NCBI GenBank assembly: GCA_051453625.1
Contig: JBOZIK010000001.1
Span: forward strand, 210,713,227-210,777,226
Origin: Welwitschia mirabilis
Lineage: Eukaryota > Gnetophyta > Gnetopsida > Welwitschiales
Reading direction: 5' to 3'
DNA length: 64,000 nt
Shown here: positions 35,210 through 48,345 of the stretch, one piece after another
Position numbering within the stretch: position 1 is the first letter of the stretch
Layout: every line of letters begins with the position of its first letter
Notes under the pieces: generated by a model
What the model was told of the DNA's origin: nothing
Database searches by the model: none
What the model saw: only the letters and a program-made list of their open reading frames with translations
Made by a program: the position numbers and the translations under genes

Positions 35210-37560
35210 TTAGGGATAACTTCAATTTGGTTATTTCCATATCATTCATCTAGGAGGTAATAGTACTAATGACCATCTAATATTTATAAGATCTAATTAA
35301 TAAAGGGTAGGGGAAAATGATCCTTATCTGTCATGATATTCATTTTCCTATAATGAATACACATCCTTATCCTTCCTTCACTCTAGTTTAAATATATTCA
35401 TTATTCTTATTTTTCATTATCATCATTCAAAAAATCTTATAAATAGTTTATGTAGAGTTCATCCATTGATTATCAAAGATTAGATAAATCATACCAACAT
35501 CTAGTAATTTATGGATTTATTTCATGTAAGTGTTAAAACATTAACAGCCTCTAATAGGCTTAGAATTTCTTCTAAGTAAATTTTGTGCATGCATATAACT
35601 GGGTTAGTTCTTTTATGCTGAAGATAATTCATCCTATAGCCTTCTTATGTTATTTTAGCATCAAAATCAAGAATTCTTATTAATAAGTAGATATATTAGC
35701 AGAGATTACCATAGGATAGGATTCATTATACTGATAAATGCATATTTTATATCCCCTATAAAAGGTTTAAGATTTACATTATAAATGCACTATTAAGTAG
35801 AAGGTTGTCTATGTGATGCTCCTAATAATGATTCAAATCTTTTCCTACCTTTTTTTTTTTTAAGAAAAGTATTAGTTCTTCATAAGATTGATATAAAATT
35901 AGATTTTGTAATGAAGATAAAGATTAAATGATTTCAATATCTTTTATTTAAACAAGCTTGAAATCTTTTAGGTTATTGATGAAATTCGTTTTTTTATTAC
36001 CTTAAAAAGTTATAGTTTCATATTTAAGTTCCCAAGGACATTTTTATTACTCCATTTCTATAATTGTTTAGAGATTTAGCAGGGATTAGAAATAATTATC
36101 TTGAGATAATAGAAACTCCTTTTGAATTATTGTCCATTTCTAACACTATAACGTTCATTAGGTAGTAAATTTTCTCTAATTACATTAAAAATATTCTACT
36201 ATACCCTTAGAAATCTTAGTTAATTTCTTAGTGAGTTGTAAGATTATCTTGGTGTGTTTTAGTTATTTTAATCAATTTCTTATATCATGAATAAGAAATA
36301 AAATTTATGCTAGCTTCTAGATCTAATCAGGCTCCATCTATTCTCTTTTCTCTTATCACACATAATATTATTAGGAAATCAAGATCCCTAAATTTTAACA
36401 AAAGTTTGTTTTAAACTATGACACTTACTTGTTAAACTGCAAAAACATTTTTCTTAACATTCATTTCTTCTTTACTATATAGATGTATTTAAATAATTTG
36501 GCATAAGATTAAACCTATTTAATGACATCTAAAAATGGAATATTTATCTTTACTTTTTAAAGATTTTTAGGTTTTCCTCCTCTATCTATCTTTTTTCTAA
36601 TGATATAAAGCATTTTAGAAATAAAGATNNNNNNNNNNNNNNNNNNNNNNNNNNNNNNNNNNNNNNNNNNNNNNNNNNNNNNNNNNNNNNNNNNNNNNNN
36701 NNNNNNNNNNNNNNNNNNNNNNNNNNNNGATTTATATAAAAGTAGATTTTGTAATGAAGATAAAGATTCAATGATTTCAGTATCTTTTATTTAAACAAAC
36801 TTGAAATATTTTAGGTTATCCATGAAATTATTTTTTTTATTACCTTAAAAAGTTATAGTTTCATATTGAAGTTCCCAAGGACATTTTTATTACTCCATTT
36901 ATATAATTTTTTAGATATTTAGCAGGGATTAAAAATAATTATCTTGAGATAATAGAAACTCCTTTTTAATTATTATCCATTTCTAACACTATGACATTCA
37001 TTAGGTAGTAAACTTTCCCTAATTACATTAAAAAATATTCTACTATACCCTTATAAATCTTAGTTTATTTCTTAATGAGTTGTAAGATTATCTTGGTGTG
37101 TTTTAGTTCTTTTAATCAAGTTTCTTATATCATGAATAAGGAATAAAATTTATGCTAGATTCTAGATCTAATAAGGCTCCATCTATTCTCTTTTCTCTTA
37201 TGACACATAATATTATTGGGGAATCAAGATCCCTAAATTTTAACAAAAGTTTATTTTAAACTATGGCACTTACTTGTTAAACTACAAAAACATTTTTCTT
37301 AACATTCATTTTCTTCTTTACTATATAGATGTATTTAAATAATTTGGCATAAGATGAAACCTATTTAATGACATCTAAAAATGGAATATTTATGTTTACT
37401 TTTTAAAGATTTTTAGGTTTTCCTCCTATATCTATCTTTTTTCTAATGATGTAAAGCATTTTGGAAATAAAGCTTTTTATAATTCTTTACATCTTAATCT
37501 CTTCATGTTAATTCTTTTTTATCTCTTAATTTATAGTATGGTTTGAGATCGAAGGTTGTA
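35210..37560 (-). mobile_element. Gypsy II, 5' half: gag C-terminus, protease, RT N-terminus
   Basis: Minus-strand Athila-like sequence. Reading down from 37560: FKKVNINIPFLDVIK, then the protease IILCVIREKRIDGA and LDLEASIN (the catalytic D-x-G-A loop altered to D-L-E-A). Next come LKPFIGDIKYAF, KAIGWIIFSIKEL, RMCIHYRKMNIMTDKDHFPL (35310-35380) and NNQIEVIP at the copia C edge. The protease part appears twice because of an overlap duplication. The RT continues at 26630. Confidence 0.9.
35886..37471. repeat. Largest overlap duplication, around the 100-N gap at 36629-36728
   Basis: About 743 bases at 35886-36628 recur at 36729-37471 with scattered substitutions and single-base indels. The left copy ends in AATAAAGAT at the gap. 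The right copy carries the same point and continues through the gag C-terminus. Read as one locus, the gypsy II protease is single. Confidence 0.88.
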
Positions 37561-38344
37561 TTTAGAGAAATTTTCTCTATCTAATCAAACATGTTCATTT
37601 ATCTAAGTATCACTTTTAAGCAAGATAGAATCAGTTTTCTTAACATTCACCTATTTTTTAACAAGGGTTACACTAATGGGATTGGGAATAAGTTGGTTTA
37701 AAAATGTATTTCTTTTCCTTTCATTAAGTGTAGTTAATATGTGACTTGTAGTTTAAGAAAGTTAACTTATTTCTTATTCTAAACATTCAAAATTTTAGTA
37801 TTTTTAGTTATTAACTTTAGCTTGTCTATTATTGATAACCAATTATGAATTGGTTGAGAATTCTCTTTAATGATCTACTATAATATAAAGTAATTGGTTA
37901 TTGTTGTCCTAAAAAGGGATTCTTCAATTATATGATGCTCACTTATTAAGTTATCAACTCTGTGTAGATTAGAATAACTAGGAATTTGCTAGTTTCATCC
38001 TCATTAAAAACATGAACAAGACATATAGATCCACCACTAGTTATCTTAAATTTATATTTCTTAAGATTATATAACCTGTTAGTGATGTTTTCTAATTTTT
38101 AGAGTAATATTATTCGATTTTCTAATATTAAGGCATCTTGATTTGCCACATCAGTCTTTTTAGAACACTTTTTAATTTTTAAATTTCTCAACTATAGTTT
38201 TTAAAGTTTTTCATGCTTTGTGTGAATTCTTATGTACAATCTTCATTGTTCATCATCTATATTAGTCACCTATTTTGTGCATTTAATCCTATATAAGAGA
38301 ATCCTAATAGTATCCAAGTCTTAAATCTATGTTATGGACATTTT

Positions 38345-38347
<3 letters not shown>
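37561..38347. other. Probable gypsy II gag remnant; nothing firm
   Basis: By position this should be the gag of gypsy II on the minus strand, but I could not read a gag core in it. No ORF, RNA gene or repeat of note was seen. Confidence 0.3.

Positions 38348-38384
<37 letters not shown>
38348..38384. repeat. (AT)n microsatellite
   Basis: An uninterrupted alternating TA tract of about 36 bases, next to the inferred 3' side of the minus-strand LINE fragment. Confidence 0.95.
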
Positions 38385-38385
<1 letters not shown>

Positions 38386-38389
38386 TATG

Positions 38390-39200
38390 TATATACTTGA
38401 ATCATTTAAAGGTTTTATAAAAAGGTTAATTTTTTTATTCCTAGATGTTCATAATTTTTTTTCTAAGTTCATTTATTTTAAATGGTTAAAAGTATGCTTT
38501 TTAGAAATTTTAATGTATTTTATGTGATGGAAAGTATGTTTTTTAGGAATTATGCTATAAAATATTTCCATAATCTAATAGACAAACATTCAAGATTTAT
38601 AGCTAAGATTTTTCTTTTTATTTTAATGAGAAATGGAAAAGGTTCATTATAGCTACCTTAGCTTAATTTCCTATGCTTTAAATTAAAGCTCCAAGTTCTC
38701 TCAACTACTCCTAAGGGTCATTAGACCAGGAAGCATTGTTACATAATCCTAGAGCGTATCTAATACGCTATAAATAGATAAGGCGATAGGAGGTCCCCTT
38801 GATTTGTTTTTCTTACTACAATGAAAAAACCATGAATCTCTTGGTTAATGCTTAAACTAAATTTTGTAGATTCCTAAATCTAAATAATAAGTTCACAAAA
38901 GAAGGGGGGAGAGGGAGGAAGGGGGGATAAGAAGGGATTCCTTGTTAGGCATAACATGTCTTAGGAAATTCCAAGATACCATATCATAGGATTTTCTATT
39001 ATCTAATTAATGATATATTATTTGATTTTATTTTTATTCATGTAAGAGGTTCAAACCATGTAAGAAAGCTAAACATTCATATTAGTACAATGCTTTCAAA
39101 GACTTCTTAGTTGACCCTTACAAATGTTGTTTCTATCTATGGTAGATATGGCAAAAGTAATGGACCTTTTCCTCCTTTTTGATGTAATGGATTTTTATTT
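38390..39200 (-). mobile_element. LINE RT fragment
   Basis: The minus strand reads FVKGQLRSL (about 39110), then LDRKSYDMVSWNFLRHVMP (38950-39010), then EIHGFF and GDLLSPYLFI (38775-38850). These match plant L1-like RT motifs FVKGR, DI.KAYD.VSW.FL and GDPLSPYLF. The ADD box is not recognisable. Endonuclease and ORF1 are not seen, so it is a 5'-truncated or fragmented copy of a different LINE from the one at 9.5-15.1 kb. Confidence 0.8.
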
Positions 39201-42060
39201 CTAGATGATAAAATTCATTAAAACATATAATTTTGAAGCAAAATGACATGTAAAATCAAAAAAAGATATGGTGGCACTAGTAGAAGTGAGAATGATATTG
39301 GTAGAAGTGATGATGGAATCAATACCAGTAAAATTATGAATTTTGTTTCATAAAAAAAATAGATAATAAATAATTTAGAAATCATGCAATTTAATATAAT
39401 ATATTTGATAGAAACAATTTATATTTTTGAAAGTTTCATCTACATAAACACAAGTACTATTGATAGTGCAATGCATAGAGAGGTTTATTGATTTTCCCAT
39501 TTAAAAAAAAGAAAAACTTATTTTGTTTATAAGAGGAATGTAAAAACAAGTATAAAGCACACTTAGATAAGAGTGTTACCCCANNNNNNNNNNAGATCCA
39601 CACTTCCATGCTTTTTATTTATCTCATTTTTGCAAAACACATACAATATTTTTTTGTAATTTTGATAATGAAAAATCGGTGATATAAATAAAAATGGGAA
39701 AAAATTATTAACAAAAGTTTTTCTTAGAAAGCCAAGGACTGTTGATTGCAATCCTAAAAATGGCATCAAAAACATCTTACACATTGACTTTTGTGATAGA
39801 TTATGATTGATGGAAGATGTGTCCTATTTGTTAAGGTAGAGGAAGAAGTTTTAAATAATAATCCAGGGCTTCCATTATAGTATATATAACCCTAATTATC
39901 ATTCTCTCACATGGACTAAAAAGGTATTTTTGACCTTACATAACTAGCAAATGTTTTACAACTAGGTTTTGGATCTAGAAGATAATTAAGTAAAGTAATT
40001 AATTTATACCACCTCCTAAAAATTAGGAATATCTATACATTAGGTAATCAATCATGCAAACCTTAGCCAAGTAAGAGATAATTTACTAAGGATAACTTGG
40101 TTTCTTAAAAGAGCAACAAATTATTTTTTTATATATTTTAGATATAAAGAAAGTCTAAGTATGGAATTATCACACATTACAATGAAATGTAGGAGAACAC
40201 TAAAATATCACAAACTATATCATGTACTAACATATCAATGATGTAAATCCTACAAAACATTAAAGGCTTAATTCTAGTAAACAAGTAAAAATGAACATTT
40301 ATAAAATACTATTTCATAATTAGTAATCTTAATTGAGTAAGAAGTGGAAAAGTAAAAAAAATTCAATCACATATCAAATGTGCATTCATCAATGATGAAA
40401 CCACTATAAAAAATACCAAATCATAGATCAAGTTTAAGGTAGGACATGGTATATAACAAATGAAATAGTCATTCCCTTATACCTCCTAAAGAAGAAAGAA
40501 GCTCGGAACCTAATGATGAGTAAGCTCTTATGGATGATGATGATTGATCCTCTAATGAAGGATAACTTCAAGCTTTGGTGAAGAATGAAGATGAATGTTA
40601 ACCCTTAATATGTAATAATCTTTTATAGCTTGCCTTAAGGCTAAAGTTATGTAATAGTATGTTCTTATTATTAATACATAGATTGTGATAAATATCCTTG
40701 GGTGGTAGAACATAGATATGTAGTTCATAGTCTTTAGAGACTATCCTTAGGTTGTAAGGTTGAAATATCATCCTATCACTTGATTATCTTGTCCTACCTT
40801 GTAAAATAATGTTTCTCCATAATGATGAAAGTGCTAGACTCTAGATGGTGGTCCCAATGTCCATAGCTAGCTTAGCCACAAATACATCTAGGTATTTGAT
40901 ATTGTCTTATAAATAAAATACCAGAAATAGATCTGTTTTACTAATAATTTTTAATTAATGAATAAACATGATCAGTAATAAATTAATTATAAATATGATA
41001 TATATAGTCTTAAAAATAGATTAATCTTTTATAGTTCAGAGGTTTAAATGTAAATATTTAAGTGTGAATAAGCTATCATCCTGTGTTATAGTGTTTATGT
41101 ATTATTGTGATGCATAAAGGCCATTAATTCCATTATATAATACAAATGAGCTATTAATTTCTCATGGAACTAAATGAAAGATATGCTAGTATTCATTCCA
41201 TATTCTCAAAATGGAGCCATTACTAAATGTCAATAAAGCATAATGTTTGCTTTTATAGGAATAACAATAATGATAAATTCATTTTATACCATTTAATAGT
41301 TTTAAATTAATAACGACAATAGAGGAGAAAGGCATAAGTAATCAATTAGTCATGAACTTAACACAAAATAACATATATGATCACATTAAAATAGCTAGAA
41401 TTAGAAGAAGTAAAGGATAGTTATTCTATAATCATTACAATGCTATTAGTTGTATAATAATAATTTGTTAGTCACTGCATGAATATTCACCTTATTTTGA
41501 ACCTCAATAAACAATAAAACTAGTCAAGATTCAAAAGTTTCTAACCTTTAGGTTAACATAGTACCATACATCTTCTAATTAAAATGCATTTTTGACAGAA
41601 GTACCTCTAGATCCATTAATTCTATATTAATATCGATAATTATTATCCTTGGTTAACATTAAAAATACTTAGTAATTTCACAATCTTATAGGTCTTAATC
41701 AACAATTATCATCCCTAATTAACATAAATAACACTTAGTCATTTCCTAATATTATCTATACTACTACTTGTTATTTAGTTTTTAGATTAGATTCTTTAAT
41801 TTGAATACATATAGTGGTTCATTAGATAATTGACACCACTAACATACATTCTTAATCAAGTTATTGAGACACCATAAGATAAGTTAGTTAATCTTCCCAT
41901 AGGATAGGTTGTATCCATTACCCATAAAGGTAATCTAACATTTTTTCCTCATAACATTAGATAATTCATTGTAAGTTTCATTATTTATTTCTAATTTATT
42001 ATTTATTAGAAAGCTAACATAATTTTTTAATTGTATCACTATGTTTTTTCCTCTCTTTTA
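39201..42060. other. AT-rich intergenic or degenerate repeat sequence
   Basis: No domain, tRNA or long ORF was recognised. The right-hand part should hold the gag and protease of copia D (plus strand) if that element was once complete, but I could not read them. A 10-N gap lies at 39583-39592. A 73-codon minus-strand ORF at 39563-39784 spans this gap and matches nothing I know. Confidence 0.3.
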
Positions 42061-45000
42061 TATTTTGTAGGACCTTTCAATGAGAAGGCTAATTAGAGTG
42101 GGTGAAATGCACACTAGTTTATATCATTTCTATTCCCATCATAACATTACCCAATTTACTATAACATGAGTAGTAAATTTGAAAATATGATGTAGAACTC
42201 TTAATCATCCATCTTCTAATAGAATGTTTAGCCTTTTTTCATTTAAGCCCAAACATCCAAAATCATCAAATTATGTAAAATTTGAAATTTGTTATTGTGA
42301 TAAATAGAGAAGATTTCATTTTTTAGCATTAGTATTAATAAAAGAAATAGCCCTTTTCCTATTATAGATCATGACACATGGGGTGGATATCCTATACCCT
42401 TTTATTTTGCTACTCATTCCTTTTTTAATATTAGTAATGATTTCTTGTAATGAACTTGTGTTTATCACATACATAAAAAAAACTAATACCTGTTAGTTTT
42501 TGACATCCTTTTGTTTCATAGTGAAGGCACAATTTAATTGTGAGGTCTAACAAATTTATGTTGATAATGGGATTGGGTTCACTCATACCAAATAAAATTT
42601 TATTTTTCATGTGATCGCATTATTAATTAATTTACCTATGTTTCCATCCCTTAGAAGAATGATATTATAGAATGCAAATACTACCATACTTTAGAAGTAA
42701 CTCATGCATTATGTTTTTATTCTTACCTTGTTATCTCTTTCTTTGGTGAATGTATACTCATAACTACATACTTTAGTAACCACTTGTGAACAACAGTCCT
42801 TTATTGAAAATTACTACATGGAATTCTTTTTAAAACAAAACTAACTTATGAACACTTATAGTTTATTGGTTGTTTATATTATGTCCATAATCATAAAGCA
42901 TCTTAGGATAAGTTTGATCCTAAATTTACTAAATATGAGTTTGTTGAATATTCATATAGGCAAAAGAATATCAATTCTATGATCTTGAAAATAAAATGAC
43001 AATCATAAGTTATGATGTATCCTTTAAAGGAGACATTTTTTCCCTTGTAAGATGAACATTACCAAAAGTCTTACATCCACCTAGTTAGATTCTACACCCA
43101 ATACTTTAGTTATCCATCTTTCCATATCTGAAACAAATACATAAAAAAAAAAAAAAGAATATGAATAAACTTCTCCTACTAATACTTCTAATTTAAAGTC
43201 CACTTTACCATTAATATTCTGCCTTCCTCTACATAACATGACCTTGATGCTTTCTAATGTTTAAAACATTTAAGACACACCCATTCACATATAGCCAACT
43301 TAACAAATTATGTATGTTCAGTAAATACCAAACTCATTTACATTTTTACCATACCCCATGAAGTCTTCTTAATTATGTGTAACATGTCCACTTTGTAAAT
43401 CTCTTGCATACAATAGATTTTAATCATTCTATCTTGAATTTTTATTTGGAATATCTTTAGAAGATGAACCTAGAAGTCCTTATAAAGTAGTTAAGCAACC
43501 ACAATGGTGTGTCATAATGGAAGCATAGATACAGGCTTTGGAATACAACAAGATGTGTTTCTTATAAAGGCTTCCTCCTAGTAACAAAATAGGATGCAAG
43601 TAGGTTTATAAACTTAAGAAAAACATTGATGGATATATTCATACTCAATAAGAAAACATTGATTACATCAACACTTTTTCTCCTATTACCAACCTTATAA
43701 GAGTCCATTAATTACTTACTATTGTTATTATTTTAGACCAGAGTTCACACTAGTTAGATCTTAATAATTCATTTTTGGATGGAGACTTACATGAAGAAGT
43801 CTACATGAAGATCCCACATAGTTTTGGATTAAAGAAAATGCTAATGTATATAACTTACAAAAAAGTTTCTATGGCTTGAAACAAGCTTTTCAAAATTAAT
43901 TTGCTATACTTTTTTCAATGTTAAAGCTTTTGCAAATAAGTGTGGAAACTTATTTTGTTTCATGAATAAAATAAGAAATTATAAAGAAATCAAACTTTAA
44001 TAAATTTAAAATATTATTTAATAATTAATAATTAATAATCAAACATTATTACAAATATCTTTTTTATCATAATGAGAATATAATAGAATAGTAAATAGTA
44101 TTGTGTTGTTCTAAGTAGGTGATTTATGGATGAACCACCTTTCTAGCTCTTGGACTCAGGTTAATATAACTTCACATGTTTCACCACACTTCATCTAACT
44201 CAATTAAACGTTTCTTATATGAGTTATATATTTCAAAATGAGTGTTCTTTATGTATAAGTAAGTTAAGAATTTCAAAGTTAACTAGCTAATTTGGTAATA
44301 GAAAAATCTTGGATTCACTCAATCTATGAATAACCACTTACTCTTAACTAGATCTTCAGGCTTAAAACTCGCTACTATTCTAGTAAATGTTGATGATATC
44401 ATTATTGCAAGTAATGATAATGAACTACTAAATATTTTGATTAAGTTATTAAATAAACACCTTTACATCAAATATCTTAGACTGATAGAGTATTTTTTGA
44501 GAAATAAAGGTTGGAAGAAATAAAGAGGAAATATTTATTAATCAATAAAAGTATGCTTTGAACATTCTTAAAGCGATAGATCTCCTTGTTATAAAACTAA
44601 CCATAATTCAAATGGAGCAAAATATTCCTCTTGAATAAAGAATCTAATGAAATATTGAAAGATATACATGGTTTTGAAAAATAATATGATAACTCATGCG
44701 TATCAAAATAACCCATCTTGACATCTATCATGTTGTAAATACACTAAGTTAATTTATGGAATTCCCTTGCTAAAAACATTTTGATGCTATAATTCGGATT
44801 TTAGAAAACCTTTTGGGAAAGGAAGCTTCATGATAGCTTATATTTATATATAGTTTTTAGCCTATTGTGATTAAAATTCCATTACCTATATCTCAGCATG
44901 ACATCCTATTATAACCTATAGCACCATGTTGGAGAATAGTCCCTTATTGCGAAAATAAAAAAAACAATCTATTATCTCTCATTCTTCTGCAAAGGTTGAT

Positions 45001-45334
45001 ATGGTTCTAGGTAATCAACATGGGAATTATTATGGCCTAAATCGTTATTTCAAGATGTTGGTATTATTCATAATCAACCTTTGTAATCATATTATGATAA
45101 TTAAATAGCATTTTATATAGCAGCTAGCCATATTTTTCATGAATGAACAAAACAGCTAGAAGTTGATTATTACATTATGAGAGAGAACGCAATTATGAAT
45201 CATCTCCATTGCATATGTTCATTTTAGACACCAGTTAGCTAATATTTCCATAGAGTCTTTAGGTGAAAACTAATTTTCTATTTCATTATCCAAGCTTGGT
45301 ATATGAGGTCTTGATACACCAACTTGAGTGGGAT
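42061..45334 (+). mobile_element. Copia D: integrase, RT and RNase H (decayed)
   Basis: Plus-strand Ty1/copia pol. Gag-pre-integrase (VGEMHTSLYHFYSHHNI, LNHPSSNRM-like, then FEICYCDK) is at 42080-42310. The integrase has VKAQFNCEV*QIYVDNGIGF at 42520-42590, then IIIKHLRISLILNLL at about 42890-42935. RT runs from about 43480 (WKHRYRLWNTT) through LIIHFWMETYMKKST (43765-43810) and KFLWLETSF to NVDDIIIASND (44384-44416), where the usual YVDD is NVDD. RNase H contains LAYCD, KKQSIISHSSAKVDMVLGN near 44960-45020 and HQLANI near 45230. Pol ends in LDTPT. Stops and frameshifts throughout. Confidence 0.87.
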
Positions 45335-46000
45335 TATTAGAGATGCATTGATAATAGCTATAGAAAGAGTGTACCATTCCCAACATTTTCAGAAATCTAC
45401 TAGTTTCATTATTGCAAATCTATTATTTTTGCATGTGTTTCATTTCTAGCATTGTTGCAAATTTGTTATGTTCCTTATAGGTATTCAACACGTAATTCCA
45501 TTCCACCCATTATTGCAAACTATTATTTGCGTTATCTGTGAATCATTGAAATCAAATGCAATAAAACAACCTCTTTTGTTCTTGAAGAGATACTTTTCAA
45601 TTCATGTGATTTGCATTTTGGCACATTTATAAAATGCATTCAAAGAACATGTTTGCTAGACTCATTCTAAAATAAGCTTCTGCTATATTTAAAAAACGCA
45701 TTGCCTGAAAAAAAGATAATATGAACAAGTACATGTTCATATGTATCGCTACACTTTATATGTGCAGACACTTATACACATACATAACAAATATAGTATT
45801 AAGATAGAAAAATATGTTATATTGTTTTCATTTAATAAAGTATACATGATAATTAATAATGATAAATCAATATGAAAGCATATCAGTGATTCATAACAAA
45901 TGGGAAGAAGAGAAAGAGAACAAAGAAAGAAAGTCAAAACAAAAACCGTGTAGAGCAAAATAATTTGAGAAAACACATATTTGTTTATCTTTGCAAAGTT
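45335..46000 (+). mobile_element. Copia D polypurine tract and 3' LTR candidate
   Basis: The pol end is followed by CACCAACTTGAGTGGGATTA and TTAGAGATG, closely resembling the plant copia junction of pol end, G-rich tract and LTR start TGTTAG. The following sequence repeats the word ATTGCAAA three to four times at 45410-45530, compatible with an LTR. No 5' partner LTR was found, and the end is not defined. Confidence 0.45.
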
Positions 46001-47260
46001 TCCTATTTGCTCTGGTTATCTTATTTTATGTGCAAAGGAGGCCGTACATGCCATTTCTATTTTGGGGAACCTGCTAAACCTCCCTGTTTCCGTATTTACT
46101 CAAAGACGCGTTTTGAGAGTTCTGCTGCATACAACTGACTTAATGGTGGCGTGTATTTGAACCAATTAGAATATTATGGGATCTAACATCAGCGTTGGGA
46201 CATTAGGGATTCTTCATCAGTCTGTCAACCATCAGTTTTAGTCATGCACAGGAGATCTGAGCGTCAGTCACTGCGTGCTACTTATAACACTTGATTTATT
46301 TAAAGATAAACTGCAAACGAAAAGTGGCGTCTCCGTTTGAAAACGCTGTTAGTGGAACGAGTGCAGCAGAGTGGAACGTCAAAAGAATGGCCCGCCATTG
46401 GGACAAGCTGTATAAGAAAGTCACGCCAAAGGAGTGGCATGTCTCATGTCTGCAAGATAATCAGCGGAAGCTGGCAAACTACAACTACAAGCTTTGGCTT
46501 TTACAGGAGGTTGAAAAACATGTTGATCAACTCTGACAGTAAAGTCTTTTTGAATACGTTTTTGAAAGTTAACCAACGGACAGTCAAACGCGATCCGATT
46601 TGGCTTCCTGAGACAGAATTTGGTTGGGACTTTTAAATTCAGATTCATGTCATCTGTACTGTTGTTTACCTTAATGTTTCCCACGAGACTGCCACCTTTT
46701 TGAAGGCGGTTTCATTTCGGATAACCATCTTTCCATACAACTGGATCCTACCGGTTTGAAAGACTCCGCAGTTGTGTCTTTGCAAGTTGAACACAGTAAA
46801 CCGCGTGCTACGCTTAGAAAGAAATAGTCTTGTGATAAGGATAACAGATACGATGTTCTGTATCCCCAACACAGAAGAAGGATGGTCTATTGAAATGCAC
46901 TTGTGCTCTGCAACATATTCTCCCCTGCCTCATGCCTCATGCCCCATGCCTCTTGCCTCTGTTCTTCTGGACTTCAACGACGTGGAGCAACGCGCCTCTG
47001 TAAAAGCCAATCAAGAAGAGTCTGGGATCGACTTATTCACCCAAGTTTCTTGGTGTAAGGAAATTTTGGCAAAAAAAAACCTTAACATTTTCAACATATG
47101 CAGACAGCTCAAACCTACCACCTTAGCCCTACAATCACCACCCTCTTCTTTTGAATATGATGATGCCATTTCATGCGTGACTAATGGAGCGTCAAAATTT
47201 TTGAACAGTTTTTCTAACACGTATTTCAAATTGTAATCCATTTAAGACTCTTAATAAGTC
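46001..47260. other. Less AT-rich, low-copy-looking island without recognised gene
   Basis: The base composition changes sharply here. CG dinucleotides such as CGTTTTGAGAG, ACGCGATCCG and GACGTGGAGC, nearly absent from the flanks, reappear, and the long A/T runs disappear. Several overlapping ORFs of 68-154 codons occur on both strands in different frames, and none matches a family I know. A short CATGCCT-type repeat lies at 46925-46962. It may hold exons of an unrecognised or broken gene, or a gene flank. It resembles the composition of the WRKY locus more than the transposon background. Confidence 0.5.
46772..47236 (+). CDS. Unrecognised 154-codon ORF in the GC-richer island
   Basis: An N-free plus-strand ORF from ATG 46772 to a TAA at 47234-47236. 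No domain, signal peptide or membrane segment is visible. The segment PLPHASCPMPLASV comes from the short CATGCCT-type repeat. The C-terminal half has an ordinary soluble composition. An antisense ORF overlaps its 3' part. It could be an orphan gene, an exon or chance. I do not claim a function. Confidence 0.2.
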   Translation: MCLCKLNTVNRVLRLERNSLVIRITDTMFCIPNTEEGWSIEMHLCSATYSPLPHASCPMPLASVLLDFNDVEQRASVKANQEESGIDLFTQVSWCKEILAKKNLNIFNICRQLKPTTLALQSPPSSFEYDDAISCVTNGASKFLNSFSNTYFKL

Positions 47261-48345
47261 ACATTTTGAGGAAAATTCATCTGCTGTTAAGTCTCACAAT
47301 TTTATCGTCCTCTTAGTATAAAGGTTGGACCTCTTTATTCACTTTCTTTATCATATTACAATCCCATCTTCTCAAGTTTCCAATTCCATAATGTCAATTC
47401 ATGTTCCTCTTATACAGTCATGCACTTATCGTCTTAGCATCAAATACCTCTAACGAATATCATCCTACTTTCAACAATTAAATAGCAAATTGAGTTAAAA
47501 AAATGGTTTGGCCTCAACACCAAAACACTTCTTGTGAGGTTTATGTGGCTCTATTAGTCAACAAACAAGTACATAAAGTTTGGTTCCTCATAACAAGGAG
47601 AAAGAACATAATAATGAACGATCTAATTTTGTCGACACACAACATGATCCACATTACATGGCAATCTTGCAAAAACAGATGGATTAAACTTAGTAGGATA
47701 AGGTATGCATCATCATTTCAAGACCGACTCACCAAGCCTTCATAACTTTACAATGATTATTTCATGTTAACAACATTCAATTGGATAACTTCTTGATGAG
47801 GGAGAAAAAAGAATTTTAAACTACGTACATTAACACCATCATAAAGAGGTGACCATTCCACAATCCAATCTTCAACTACTAATAATGGAGCAATTCAAAT
47901 GCTAGGTTCTAGAAGAGGGGGCTTCACGTCCTCTTTCAAAAACAATATGTCCTTAACCTTAGGACAGATAATGACTACACAAATATGAGAATTCATGAGA
48001 GGGAGCTTTCATTAAGGGACACTTAAAGATTTCTAGCAAGGTAGTTGGACAACATCTTCTAGGCTAATGCTATTAACAAAGTGAAAGTTAAACCCAATCA
48101 TGTCAATGCCAACTTATAGACTACTAATACTTTTTACAAAGAGTCTTAATAGAGAAAAATTCAAATAATTCTACTTATTCCTTAAAGTAAACCACTTTGT
48201 AGTTAAAGGAGAGAGTCACAAACTTAATTCTTATAATCTTTAGTGTAGACATCAAATAATCTATTTATTAAAGAAATGGATTATGAATTCATAAATATAA
48301 CCCCTAAAGTATATTATTAGTGTACACAATCAAATCTTGTGTAAA
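47261..48345. other. Unassigned intergenic sequence
   Basis: Moderately AT-rich. An 80-codon plus-strand ORF at 47503-47745 matches nothing I know. No transposon domain was read. It ends at the inferred 3' LTR edge of copia E. Confidence 0.3.

Noticed and set aside
25424-37471. A biological array of eleven different local tandem duplications
   Set aside because: Every one is centred on a 100-N gap with overlap geometry, so unmerged contig ends explain it better.
46291-46684. Three overlapping ORFs of 81-99 codons
   Set aside because: They lie in different frames and on both strands and match nothing known. At most one could be real, and the sequence does not say which.
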